Below the pieces are notes generated by a model, which worked only from the letters and a program-made list of their open reading frames with translations, did no database searches and was not told the origin of the DNA. From Halobacteriales archaeon QH_10_70_21 (GTDB taxonomy: Archaea > Halobacteriota > Halobacteria > Halobacteriales > Haloarculaceae), in assembly GCA_003021325.1 (NCBI GenBank), contig PXQM01000013.1, positions 8,120 through 23,766 on the forward strand: a stretch of 15,647 bases of DNA, in the 5' to 3' direction. Below are positions 1 to 7,620 of this stretch, piece by piece. A program made the translations under genes and the position numbers. Within the stretch, counting starts at the first letter, position 1, and each line of letters starts with the position of its first letter.

Positions 1-449
1 CGCGTCTCGTCTATCATACAGGAGGTCGACCCCTGGTGGAGGTCCAACACGAGGTCCGCCCGGCTCGCGGCCTCGAAGGTGGCTGCGGCGATGCGTTCGG
101 AGGCCGTTCCGTTCTCGTCTCCGGGGTACGCGCGGTTGAGCTTCGTGTCGTCGATCGGGTTGCGGTGCTCGCCAACCTGGAAGCCGTAGTGGTTGACGAT
201 GCCGACGATGAGCAGCTCGCCGGCGAGCCTCGCGGGGTCCAACTGGGGCACGAGCCGCCGGATGACCCCGAGACCGTTCAGTTCGTCGCCGTCCGAGACC
301 GCCTGGATGTAGAGCGTCTTCCCGTCGTCGCCGCCGTTGACGACCGCGACCGGGAGCCCGACCTCGGAGCCGTCCCGCGCCTCACCGACCGACAGCCGCC
401 CCGTGTCGATTTCGCCCGGGGCCGCACTCGCAGAACCGAGGGCAGTCAT
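1..449 (-). CDS. Succinylglutamate desuccinylase/aspartoacylase-family protein (3' end off window)
   Basis: The reverse strand from the ATG at 449 gives about 149 residues before the window ends, so the C-terminal part is missing. The family consists of Zn-dependent hydrolases that cleave an N-acyl amino acid or related amide. Visible landmarks are a VSDGDELNG block near residues 51-59, DTKLNRAYPG near 101-110, and LDLHQG near 135-140, whose His138 matches the third zinc ligand. In AstE and aspartoacylase the first block normally reads HGDE, with His and Glu binding zinc; here Asp53 stands in the His place and Glu56 remains. I recall similar haloarchaeal proteins with this change, so it may define a subfamily. 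The gene diverges from the membrane protein gene at 554. The true substrate is unknown. Confidence 0.8.
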   Translation of the reverse strand, partial: MTALGSASAAPGEIDTGRLSVGEARDGSEVGLPVAVVNGGDDGKTLYIQAVSDGDELNGLGVIRRLVPQLDPARLAGELLIVGIVNHYGFQVGEHRNPIDDTKLNRAYPGDENGTASERIAAATFEAASRADLVLDLHQGSTSCMIDET

Positions 450-510
450 TACTACCATTCGTCTTGCGGGCAGTCTTAGGCCTACTGATACCCGCCGGCT
501 TTTCCGTGTG

Positions 511-516
511 TTATAC
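511..516 (+). promoter_or_regulatory. Candidate TATA box for the membrane protein gene
   Basis: TTATAC lies in the 104-base gap between divergent genes (450-553), about 38 bases before the GTG at 554. That would give a short 5' leader. On the other strand, a weak CCTAAG box lies about 27-32 bases before the ATG at 449 and could serve the aspartoacylase-family gene. Both are inferred from position and composition only. Confidence 0.4.
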
Positions 517-553
517 CTGTACGGCTTTGTGTCGCCCGGTCCTACTGGCGGGT

Positions 554-1382
554 GTGTCCGCCGATACCCCCGACCGTCCCGGCGTCGCCGCGCTCCTCGA
601 GGAGCTGGAGGTGCGCAGACACGCCCGGAGCGGACTCCTCGCCGGCGTCGGCATCGCCGCAGTGGTCTTCGTCGTCTTCGCATACCTGCCGGGAACCGAC
701 GAGTCGCTCCTCTACTGGACGGCGCTGTCGTTCGTGCTGGCGACGGCCGTCGCCGGCTTCGTCACGACGGTGCTGGTCGCCCGGGCGGCCTACCGGCACA
801 CGCTCTCGGTCAACGGCATCGACCCGGGTCGGCGCTCGCCGGCGACGCTCGCCGCCGTCTTCGGACTGCTCGGCTGGCTGGTGGTCCCCGTCGCGTTCAC
901 GCTGGCCGTCGACCGGCCCACCGAGGGACTCCGGCTCCTCGTCGCCGTGGTGACCGGCGGGCCACGAGTGGCGCCCGCCCGCGGCGGCCGCGGGGGCGGC
1001 CGCCTACACCGCCCTCGTAGCGGCACCGGCTGTCGGCTGTCCGTCCGGTGGGTTCTGCCTCGGGACGCCCCACGGGCTGACCGCCGCCGTCGTCGGCCTC
1101 GACCCCGGGGCAACGGCTGCGGGCTACGCGGCCGTCGTTCTCGGTGGCGGTGCGCTCGTCGGCGCGGGTCTCGGCGCCCGCGGCGCTACCCCGCCGCACG
1201 GGTTCTTCGCCGGCGTGGTCGCGACCGTCGGCGTGCTCCCGCTCGTTGCTTCGGCCGCCGCCGACCCTGCGGTCGTGCGGTCGACGGCGCTGTACCTGCC
1301 GGCGCTGCTCGGCGGGGTCGGCGCCCTCGGCGGCGCGGCCGTTCTCGCCCTTCCGTCCGCCGGCGGCTCGGACGAACGATAA
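554..1382 (+). pseudogene. Small multi-pass membrane protein, frameshifted
   Basis: Reading starts at GTG 554 (MSADTPDRPG...), giving a charged N-terminus and hydrophobic segments near residues 33-50, 57-75 and 93-115. This frame runs through VAVVTGG and then turns into an Arg-rich shadow. The frame one base over, from about 962 to the TAA at 1380-1382, continues sensibly: HEWRPP, an Ala-rich helix, then further hydrophobic segments ending PSAGGSDER. Removing one G from the GGG at 959-961 joins the two frames as TGGHEW and yields about 275 residues with perhaps 6-8 membrane spans. I do not recognise a family. The gene ends 33 bases before citrate synthase. The shift may be a sequencing error in a G-run or a real mutation. 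Confidence 0.65.
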
Positions 1383-1385
1383 CCC

Positions 1386-1390
1386 TTTTC
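1386..1390 (+). promoter_or_regulatory. Candidate box A for citrate synthase
   Basis: TTTTC lies 26-30 bases upstream of the citrate synthase ATG, where a haloarchaeal TATA box of a leaderless transcript is expected. A similar TTTTC lies at the same distance before pyrE. The assignment rests on spacing only. Confidence 0.35.
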
Positions 1391-1415
1391 TCCCGGGCAT
1401 TGGAACCGAGAGCGT

Positions 1416-2549
1416 ATGTCCGACGAGCTCAAGAGAGGGCTGGAGGGTGTCCTGGTCGCCGAGTCGTCGCTCAGCTTCATCGACGGCGACGAGGGCGAAC
1501 TGGCCTATCGCGGCTACGGGATAGACGACCTCGCCCGGAACGCCACGTTCGAGGAGGTCGTCTACCTGCTGTGGCACGGCGAACTGCCGACCCGCGAGGA
1601 GCTCGAGGCCTTCGAGGCGTCGATGGTCGAGGAGCGCCACCTCGACGACGGGGTCAGCCGGCTGGCCCGGGAGCTGGCGGAGGCCGACGAGGACCCGATG
1701 GCGGCGCTCCGGAGCGTCGTCTCGACGCTGTCGGCGTACGACCCCGACACCGACGCCGACCCGACCGACGAGGCCGCCAATCTCCGGAAGGGACGCCGCA
1801 TCACCGCCAAGATACCGACCGCGCTGGCGGCCTTCGAGCGCATCCGCAACGGGGACGACCCGGTCGACCCCCGCGAGGACCTGGGCCACGCGGCGAACTT
1901 CCTCTACATGCTCAACGGCGAGGAGCCCGACGACGTGCTGGCGGAGACGTTCGACATGGCGCTCGTCCTGCACGCCGACCACGGGCTGAACGCCTCGACG
2001 TTCTCGGCGACGGTCACCGCCTCGACGCTCTCGGACCTGCACGCCGCGGTCACCTCGGCGGTCGGCACCCTCTCCGGCAGCCTCCACGGCGGCGCCAACC
2101 AGGACGTCATGGAGATGCTCAAGGAGGTCGACCGCTCCGACAAGGACGCCCTCGGGTGGGTCCAGGACGCCCTCGCCGAGGGCCGTCGGGTCCCCGGCTT
2201 CGGCCACCGCGTCTACAGCGTCAAGGACCCTCGCGCACGGATTCTCAGCGAGAAATCGAAGGCGCTGGGCGAGGCGGGCGAGCTGAAGTGGTACGAGTAC
2301 TCGACGACCATCGAGGAGTTCATGATCGAGGAGAAGGGCCTGGCGCCGAACGTCGACTTCTACTCCGCCTCGACGTACTACCAGATGGGCATCCCGGTCG
2401 ACATCTACACGCCCATCTTCGCGATGAGCCGCGTCGGCGGCTGGATCGCCCACGTCCTCGAACAGTACGACGACAACCGGCTCATCCGGCCCCGCTCGCG
2501 GTACGTCGGCCCCGAGGACCGCTCGGTCACCCCCATTGAGGAGCGGTAA
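1416..2549 (+). CDS. citZ: Citrate synthase
   Basis: This 377-residue protein has the usual archaeal/short bacterial citrate synthase length. It condenses oxaloacetate with acetyl-CoA to citrate, the entry step of the TCA cycle, in the cytoplasm. The N-terminus carries the family's LxxVLVAESSLSFIDGDEGEL-like opening and the YRGYGI motif (31-36). The catalytic triad is visible: His224 in SLHGGAN, His264 in GFGHRVY and Asp314 in NVDFYS. His189 in HADHG is the likely oxaloacetate ligand. The start is ATG 1416 (MSDELKRGLE), matching family starts; an in-frame reading from upstream exists only as a shadow of the preceding gene's frame. The gene is followed by a GC hairpin with a T-run. No defect is seen. 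Confidence 0.97.
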   Translation: MSDELKRGLEGVLVAESSLSFIDGDEGELAYRGYGIDDLARNATFEEVVYLLWHGELPTREELEAFEASMVEERHLDDGVSRLARELAEADEDPMAALRSVVSTLSAYDPDTDADPTDEAANLRKGRRITAKIPTALAAFERIRNGDDPVDPREDLGHAANFLYMLNGEEPDDVLAETFDMALVLHADHGLNASTFSATVTASTLSDLHAAVTSAVGTLSGSLHGGANQDVMEMLKEVDRSDKDALGWVQDALAEGRRVPGFGHRVYSVKDPRARILSEKSKALGEAGELKWYEYSTTIEEFMIEEKGLAPNVDFYSASTYYQMGIPVDIYTPIFAMSRVGGWIAHVLEQYDDNRLIRPRSRYVGPEDRSVTPIEER

Positions 2550-2550
2550 C

Positions 2551-2585
2551 GCGGCCCCCTCCAGCCCCGATTCCGGGCCGCTTTT
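2551..2585 (+). terminator. Hairpin plus T-run after citrate synthase
   Basis: GCGGCCC (2551-2557) and GGGCCGC (2575-2581) form a perfect 7-bp stem with a 17-base loop, directly followed by TTTT. It begins two bases after the citZ stop codon, as expected for a terminator. The same T-run sits 25-28 bases before the pyrE ATG and may double as that gene's box A. Confidence 0.6.
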
Positions 2586-2609
2586 CACCCCCAGGCGCGA
2601 GTGACCGGC

Positions 2610-3140
2610 ATGGCCGACCAGGAACTCATCGACGCGCTCCGCGACGCCGACGCGGTCAGGTTCGGCGAGTTCGAGCTCTCCCACGGCGGAACCTCCGACT
2701 ACTACGTCGACAAGTACCTCTTCGAAACTGACCCCCACTGTCTGGAGCGAATCGCAAGCGCCTTCGCCGACCGCCTGGCGGGCGATACCCGGCTGGCCGG
2801 CGTCGCGCTCGGTGCGGTGCCGCTCGTGGCCGCCACCGCCGTCGAGACCGGCGTGCCCTACGTCATCGTCCGCAAGCAGGCCAAGGAGTACGGGACCGGC
2901 AACCGCATCGAGGGAGGCCCCGAGCCCGGCGAGGAGGTGGTCGTCCTCGAGGACATCGCCACCACGGGTCAGAGCGCGGTCGACGCCGTCGAGGCGCTAC
3001 GGGACGCCGGCGCCGTCGTCGACCGCGTCCTGGTCGTCGTCGACCGCGAGGAGGGGGCCGGCGAGAACCTCGCCGACCACGACGTCGAACTCGAGTCGCT
3101 GGTGACCGCCTCGGAGCTGCTCGCCGACGCCGGCCGGTAG
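2610..3140 (+). CDS. pyrE: Orotate phosphoribosyltransferase
   Basis: The 176-residue product transfers the phosphoribosyl group of PRPP to orotate, making OMP in de novo pyrimidine synthesis. It opens [20 protein letters not shown], followed by the substrate-site signature [27 protein letters not shown] (about 88-99) is the flexible catalytic-loop region, and [13 protein letters not shown] (about 110-122) is the PRPP-binding motif with its acidic pair. A GTG nine bases upstream (2601) is open in frame, but I prefer ATG 2610: homologues start this way and the TTTTC box at 2582 lies at the leaderless distance from 2610. A hairpin overlaps the stop codon. The following gene is also a PRTase-fold protein, but a different subfamily. 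Confidence 0.95.
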   Translation: MADQELIDALRDADAVRFGEFELSHGGTSDYYVDKYLFETDPHCLERIASAFADRLAGDTRLAGVALGAVPLVAATAVETGVPYVIVRKQAKEYGTGNRIEGGPEPGEEVVVLEDIATTGQSAVDAVEALRDAGAVVDRVLVVVDREEGAGENLADHDVELESLVTASELLADAGR

Positions 3141-3158
3141 CGGTCGTCAGACCGCCGG
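3134..3158 (+). terminator. Hairpin at the end of pyrE
   Basis: CCGG-tag-CGGTC-gtca-GACCG-CCGG forms a two-part stem around the pyrE stop codon: a 5-bp inner stem with a 4-base loop, and a 4-bp outer stem beyond a 3-base bulge. No T-run follows. It may be a terminator or an RNA-stabilising 3' end. Confidence 0.45.
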
Positions 3159-3247
3159 AGCGGCCCCACGGAGTATCCATCTTGCTGTTCATACGAGGGC
3201 AAAGGGACATCGAAGTACTCATGAACGTGCGTTGTCCGGACGTAGCT

Positions 3248-3961
3248 ATGAACCGCTCGGAGAAGGCTGCCCTCCAGCTCCGCGCCGTCGACGTGCTGCG
3301 GACGCTGAAGGAGACGCGCACCTACGAGGAGCTGGCCGCCGAGACCGGACTGCCGGCGGGCGACCTGAACCGCTACGTCAACGGTCACGTGCTGCCGAGC
3401 GAGCCGCGCGCCAGGGCGCTCGTCGAGGATGCCGGCGCGGAGCTGCTGGCCTCCGAACTCGACGCCCGAATCGCCGTCGACGGTGAGGGGTACGTCGACA
3501 ACTCGCGGGTGGTCTTCGACCAATCGCTCCTGTCGCTCGTGCCGCCGGTAGCAGTCGAGACGCTCGGCATCGAGCCGCCGGACGCGGTGCTGACGGCGGC
3601 GACGGACGGCATCACGCTGGCGGCCGCCATGTCCCGGCACTTCGGCTCCCGGTGTGCCTACGCGAAGAAGTCCCGGGAGACGGCCGTCGAGGAGTTCATC
3701 GAGGCCAGAAAGCGGCTCGCCTCGGGCATCGAGATCGACTACTACCTCCCGGCGAACGCCGTCGACGCGGGGGAGTCGGTGCTCGTCGTCGACGACCTCA
3801 TCCGGTCCGGCGAGACCCAGGAACTCCTCCTGGACATCACGCGGTCGGCCGGCGCCGAGGTGGCGGGCGTCTTCGCGCTCATCGCGGTCGGCGACGAGGG
3901 CATCGAGCGCGCCCGCGACCACACCGACGCCCCGGTCGACGCGCTCCTTCGCCGCGAGTGA
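3248..3961 (+). CDS. HTH plus phosphoribosyltransferase-domain regulator (purine-type, PurR/GfcR-like)
   Basis: This 237-residue protein has a helix-turn-helix at about residues 24-46 (TYEELAAETGLPAGDLNRYV) and a type I PRTase fold behind it. AKKSRE near 139-144 is the flexible loop, and VLVVDDLIRSGET (178-190) is the PRPP motif, with Asp-Asp kept but Arg-Ser where active enzymes usually have a small Ala/Thr pair. Such proteins commonly act as nucleotide- or PRPP-sensing transcription factors rather than enzymes; that is family knowledge, not shown here. Start choice: ATG 3248 gives MNRSEKAALQ, which I recall from homologues; ATG 3221 is in frame and 26-31 bases after a CATACG box, so it remains possible. 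The gene lies 83 bases before an NCS2 purine-type permease, and an inverted repeat separates them. I infer that it regulates purine uptake or salvage. Confidence 0.8.
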   Translation: MNRSEKAALQLRAVDVLRTLKETRTYEELAAETGLPAGDLNRYVNGHVLPSEPRARALVEDAGAELLASELDARIAVDGEGYVDNSRVVFDQSLLSLVPPVAVETLGIEPPDAVLTAATDGITLAAAMSRHFGSRCAYAKKSRETAVEEFIEARKRLASGIEIDYYLPANAVDAGESVLVVDDLIRSGETQELLLDITRSAGAEVAGVFALIAVGDEGIERARDHTDAPVDALLRRE

Positions 3962-3981
3962 GCATCGGTAGAATGTGCATA

Positions 3982-3997
3982 CTCGGACCGTTCCGAG
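3982..3997. promoter_or_regulatory. Perfect inverted repeat, operator or hairpin
   Basis: CTCGGA-ccgt-TCCGAG is a perfect 6-bp inverted repeat midway between the PRTase regulator stop and the permease ATG, 48 bases before the latter. It could be an operator for the upstream regulator or a small hairpin ending its transcript. GTGCATACTCGG overlapping its left arm resembles GTTCATACGAGG (3187-3198) upstream of the regulator gene at 9 of 12 positions, which weakly favours a shared control element. Confidence 0.4.
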
Positions 3998-4044
3998 ACG
4001 ACAAACACTAAGTTCTGGTCCCGAGGTATGCCCGAACGTGAACG

Positions 4045-5523
4045 ATGGGCGCTGCTGATTCACTCGCCGGCTTCTTCGCGTTCGACGAGTACGACACCGA
4101 CCTCGGAACCGAGACCACCGCCGGCGTAACGACGTTCCTGGCGATGGCGTACATCATCGTCGTCAACCCGAGCATCCTGGCGCCGGCCATCGTGGGCGGG
4201 TTCCCCGAGGGCGACGAGGTGCCGGCGACGGAGATCGCGGGCGAGATGTACGACTTCTTCCAGGTCGTCGAAATGCTCACCGTCGTCACGATACTGGCGT
4301 CGGTCGTCGCCATCCTCGTGATGGCGCTGTACGCCAACCGGCCGTTCGGGCTGGCGCCCGGCCTCGGGCTGAACGCTTTCTTCGCGTTCACGGTCGTGCT
4401 GACGCTGGGGGTCCCCTGGCAGGTCGCGCTGGCCGCCGTCTTCGTCGAGGGCATAATTTTCATCGCGCTGACGGCCGTCGGTGCCCGCGAGTACGTCATC
4501 CGGCTGTTCCCGGAGCCGGTGAAGTTCGCGGTCGGCGCCGGTATCGGGGTCTTCCTCCTCTTTCTCGGCCTCCAGGAGATGCAGGTCGTCGTCGCCGACG
4601 ACGCGACGCTGGTCTCGCTCGGGAACGTCCTCCAGAGCCCGGTCGCGGCGCTGTCGCTCCTCGGCCTCGTGGTCACGCTGATGCTGTACGCCCGCGACGT
4701 CAGGGGCTCCATCGTCATGGGCATCCTCGGGACGGCCGCCGCCGGCTACGCGCTGACGCTGGCCGGCGTCGTCGAGGGCGGGGTCCTCGACGCGGGGACG
4801 GTCTCGCAGGTCGAAAGCGAGGGCGTCGGCTCGCTGCTGTTCGGCGTCCAGTACGACTTCACGCCGCTCTTCTTCGGCTTCGTCGACGGGCTCGGGCTCA
4901 TCCTCGAGGACCCGCTCGTGTTCGGCATCGTCGTGTTCACCTTCTTCTTCGTGGACTTCTTCGACACCGCCGGTACGCTCATCGGCGTCTCCCAGATCGC
5001 GGGCTTCCTCGACGAGAACGGCGACCTGCCGGACATGGACGAGCCGCTGATGGCGGACGCCGTCGGGACCACCCTCGGGGCGATGATGGGGACCTCGACG
5101 GTGACGACCTACATCGAGTCGGCCACGGGCGTCGAGGAGGGCGGCCGAACCGGCTTCACCGCCCTGGTCGTCGGCGTCCTGTTCGCGCTGTCGCTTCCGT
5201 TCGTCCCGCTCGTCTCCGCCATCCCGACCTACGCGACCTACATCGCCCTGGTCGTCGTCGGCATCATCATGCTGCAGGGCGTCGCCGACATCGACTGGGC
5301 GGACCCCGCGTGGGCCATCTCCGGCGGCCTCACCATCACCGTCATGCCGCTGACGGCCTCCATCGCCAACGGGCTCGCCGCCGGCATCATTAGCTACCCG
5401 GTCGTCAAGGCCGCCGTCGGCGACCGTGCGGACGTCTCGGCCGGTCAGTGGGTCCTGGCGGCCGTCTTCGTCGTCTACTTCGTCGTCTTCTTCGCGGCCG
5501 AGGCCGGGATGCTCGCCTTCTAG
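4045..5523 (+). CDS. NCS2/AzgA-family nucleobase permease (xanthine/uracil/guanine/hypoxanthine type)
   Basis: This 492-residue, highly hydrophobic inner-membrane transporter has about 12-14 membrane segments and imports a nucleobase, most likely a purine, with protons. Family marks include TTFLAMAYIIVVNPSIL (29-45) in the first segment, GLGLNAFFAF (106-115), the substrate-site stretch FFFVDFFDTAGTLIG (300-314), and GTSTVTTYIESATG followed by VEEGGRTG (349-370). These place it in the COG2252/AzgA branch rather than the UraA branch. The start is ATG 4045; an ATG at 4028 is out of frame. Its neighbour upstream is a PRTase-domain regulator, suggesting purine-dependent control. The gene ends with TAG 45 bases before the next start. 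The exact substrate cannot be read from the sequence. Confidence 0.92.
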   Translation: MGAADSLAGFFAFDEYDTDLGTETTAGVTTFLAMAYIIVVNPSILAPAIVGGFPEGDEVPATEIAGEMYDFFQVVEMLTVVTILASVVAILVMALYANRPFGLAPGLGLNAFFAFTVVLTLGVPWQVALAAVFVEGIIFIALTAVGAREYVIRLFPEPVKFAVGAGIGVFLLFLGLQEMQVVVADDATLVSLGNVLQSPVAALSLLGLVVTLMLYARDVRGSIVMGILGTAAAGYALTLAGVVEGGVLDAGTVSQVESEGVGSLLFGVQYDFTPLFFGFVDGLGLILEDPLVFGIVVFTFFFVDFFDTAGTLIGVSQIAGFLDENGDLPDMDEPLMADAVGTTLGAMMGTSTVTTYIESATGVEEGGRTGFTALVVGVLFALSLPFVPLVSAIPTYATYIALVVVGIIMLQGVADIDWADPAWAISGGLTITVMPLTASIANGLAAGIISYPVVKAAVGDRADVSAGQWVLAAVFVVYFVVFFAAEAGMLAF

Positions 5524-5568
5524 CCCGAACCGTAACACCTTCAACTCGGTCGGTCCCCACTGGACTGT

Positions 5569-7046
5569 ATGACGGCACCGCAGGTCCGGGGTGGCTACCG
5601 TCTGCTGGTGCTCGTGTTCGTCCTCGCGCTCCTGTCGCCGGCCGCCTACGCTGCCGTCTCTCCGGAGGGTATCGACCTCGGTCCGGGGACCGTCGAGGCG
5701 TCCGCCGACGAGCGGACCTACGTCAGCGTCCAGGGGTTTCACTTCGCCGGCTACGGGCGCCCGAAGAAGCCCGCCCGCCTCGTCGCCGCCGACGGTGACG
5801 CCGGACTGGCCTGGCACTTCGACGACGGGAGGGTCGGTGACTGGTTCTACGAGGTCGACCCCCTCGAGAACGGGACCCTCTTCGTCACCTCGACGTACCC
5901 GGGAGGCACAGTCGCCTTCGAGTACGACCCCGACGCGGGCGAGGTGGTCCGGCGCCACGAAAGGACTGGTCTCGTCGACACACACAGCGTGAAGCGCCTC
6001 GACGAGAACCGCCTCCTGATCGCCAACATGCGAGCCACGGAGAACGGGGTGAGCGACGACCGTCTCCTCATCGAGAACGCCGAGACGGGCGAGACCGAGT
6101 GGGAGTGGTACTTTCGGGACCACTATCCCAACGACACCGACGGCGGCTTCGACGAGGACTGGACCCACGTCAACGACGTCGAGATCGTCCGCGGGGGGAC
6201 CCTCGACAGGCCCTGGGGCGACAGTACCGGCTGAACGGCACGACGCAGGGGCGGTACGTCATGGCGTCGCCGCGGAACTTCGACCAGGTCATCGTCGTCG
6301 ACCGAAGGACCGACGACATCGTGATGCGGCTCGGCGAAGACGACGACCACGGGACGCTCTTCGAGCAGCACAACCCCGACTACCTCGAACGCGAGGACGG
6401 CACGCCGGTCATCCTGGTGGCCGACAGCGAGAACGACCGGATCGTCGAGTACGAGCGCGACTGCGGGGACGAAGACCCCCGCCTCGGCGCCGGGACGCCG
6501 CCGGAGGACTGCGAGTGGACCCTCGTGTGGGCCGTCGACGGGTTCTCGTGGCCCAGGGACGCCGACCGGCTGCCGAACGGCAACACGCTGGTAACCGATA
6601 CGCTGAACCACCGCGTCGTCGAGGTGACGCCCGCCGGGGAGGTCGTGTGGGAGTTCTACGCCGCGTGGGGGCCATACGAGGCCGAGCGGGGCGCCCCGGG
6701 CAGCAACGGGCCGACGATGACCGACCACGGCACGACCGGCAGGGTCACCGTCTCCGGCGGCGCCGACTCCTCGCCGGCGACCCGGTACACCGTCGCCGAC
6801 GGCATCTCCGACGCCGCCGCCGGCACCCCGGTCGCCGCCGAGGCCGACCGCCTCGCGACCACCTACTCGCACGTCGAGCCGTGGGTCCGCCCGGTCTGGA
6901 TGGGGTCGTGGACCTTCCTCTCATTCGTCCTCGGGCTGCTCGTGGCGCTCGGCTGGGGCCTCGCCGAGGCCGTCACCCACCGCAAGCGCATCGTTGCTGG
7001 CATTTCGACCCGTCTCGGCGCCGGCGAGCGAGACGAGCCGTCGTGA
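5569..7046 (+). pseudogene. Arylsulfotransferase (ASST)-like membrane-anchored protein, one frameshift
   Basis: ATG 5569 gives a hydrophobic N-terminal segment (about residues 11-30), then a beta-propeller-like region with repeats such as GDWFYEVDPLENGTLFVTS, DTHSVKRLDENRLLIAN and WTHVNDVEIVRGG. That frame stops at 6232-6234. The frame one base over resumes with RYVMASPRNFDQVIVVDR, EQHNPDYLE, VADSENDRIVEYER, NGNTLVTDTLNHRVVEV and VVWEFYAAWGPY, and a C-terminal membrane segment near MGSWTFLSFVLGLLVALGW, ending TGA 7044-7046. Restoring one G in the run of six at 6193-6198 joins both parts into about 492 residues. The ASST label rests on the SPRNFDQV and HNPDYLE motifs and the architecture. Haloarchaeal members have no proven substrate that I know of. 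The shift may be sequencing error or true inactivation. Confidence 0.75.
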
Positions 7047-7159
7047 CGCTCGACAGTACTGCCGTTCGTGAGCGGTTCCGCTGCCTGGTGGTACCGAACC
7101 ACGACAGCCCGTACGACCCCCTCGGTCTGGTCGCTGCCGGACACAGTACCGTCGCCCTC

Positions 7160-7165
7160 ATTATC
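7160..7165 (+). promoter_or_regulatory. Candidate TATA box for glutaredoxin
   Basis: TTATCC within CCTCATTATCCCGG lies 23-28 bases before the ATG at 7188, the spacing of a leaderless haloarchaeal transcript. This supports ATG 7188 over longer in-frame readings that begin near 7068. Confidence 0.4.
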
Positions 7166-7187
7166 CCGGACGACATACGTTCCTCCG

Positions 7188-7442
7188 ATGGCGAACATCA
7201 CGCTCTACGAACTGCCGGGCTGTCCGTACTGTGCGAAGGTAATCGACAAGCTGGAAGAGCTCGGACTCGAGTACGACAGCATCGAGGTACCGAGCGCTCA
7301 CGCCGAGCGTACCGAGGTCGAGGAGGTCAGCGGCCAGACCGGCGTCCCGGTTATCATCGACGAGGCCAACGGCGTCGACGGGATGAACGAGTCCGACGAC
7401 ATCGTCGAGTACCTCGAGGAGACCTACGGCGCAGCGGCCTGA
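7188..7442 (+). CDS. Glutaredoxin
   Basis: This is an 84-residue thioredoxin-fold protein with the dithiol active site CPYC (Cys12 and Cys15) in LPGCPYCAKV, the cis-proline motif TGVPVI (about 51-56), and the C-terminal helix start ESDDIVEYLE. The length is typical of small glutaredoxins. It would catalyse thiol-disulfide exchange in the cytoplasm; haloarchaea generally use gamma-glutamylcysteine rather than glutathione, so its partner thiol is probably that (family knowledge, not visible here). ATG 7188 gives the canonical MANITLYELPGC start and follows a TATA-like box; the 40 extra codons open upstream read as shadow. It is convergent with hemL across a strong hairpin. Confidence 0.93.
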   Translation: MANITLYELPGCPYCAKVIDKLEELGLEYDSIEVPSAHAERTEVEEVSGQTGVPVIIDEANGVDGMNESDDIVEYLEETYGAAA

Positions 7443-7476
7443 GGTAACGGCGGCCTGCTTCTGTGGAACGGCCCTC

Positions 7477-7517
7477 GAGGCCCCGAACGGACGTGAACAG
7501 TCACGTCTCCGGGCCTC
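7477..7517. terminator. Two-part hairpin between convergent glutaredoxin and hemL
   Basis: Outer arms GAGGCCC (7477-7483) and GGGCCTC (7511-7517) and inner arms GACGTGA (7490-7496) and TCACGTC (7501-7507) are perfect complements, with a 4-base loop ACAG and internal loops of six and three bases. The hairpin lies in the 178-base gap between two convergent genes, so it likely ends the glutaredoxin transcript and perhaps hemL read-through. The rest of 7443-7620 shows no gene. Confidence 0.6.
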
Positions 7518-7620
7518 GCAGGGCTATCGTGCTCCGGCGCCGGTGTGTCGTCGACGTTCGATGGACCCGCAGTCCGGGACGTCGGTCACCGGACGGACGA
7601 AGCCGCCGCGACGACCCGTA

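Noticed and set aside
464..2539. Long forward ORF through the membrane protein gene and citrate synthase
   Set aside because: Beyond about 960 it is an Arg-rich shadow of other frames, overlapping the certain citZ gene.
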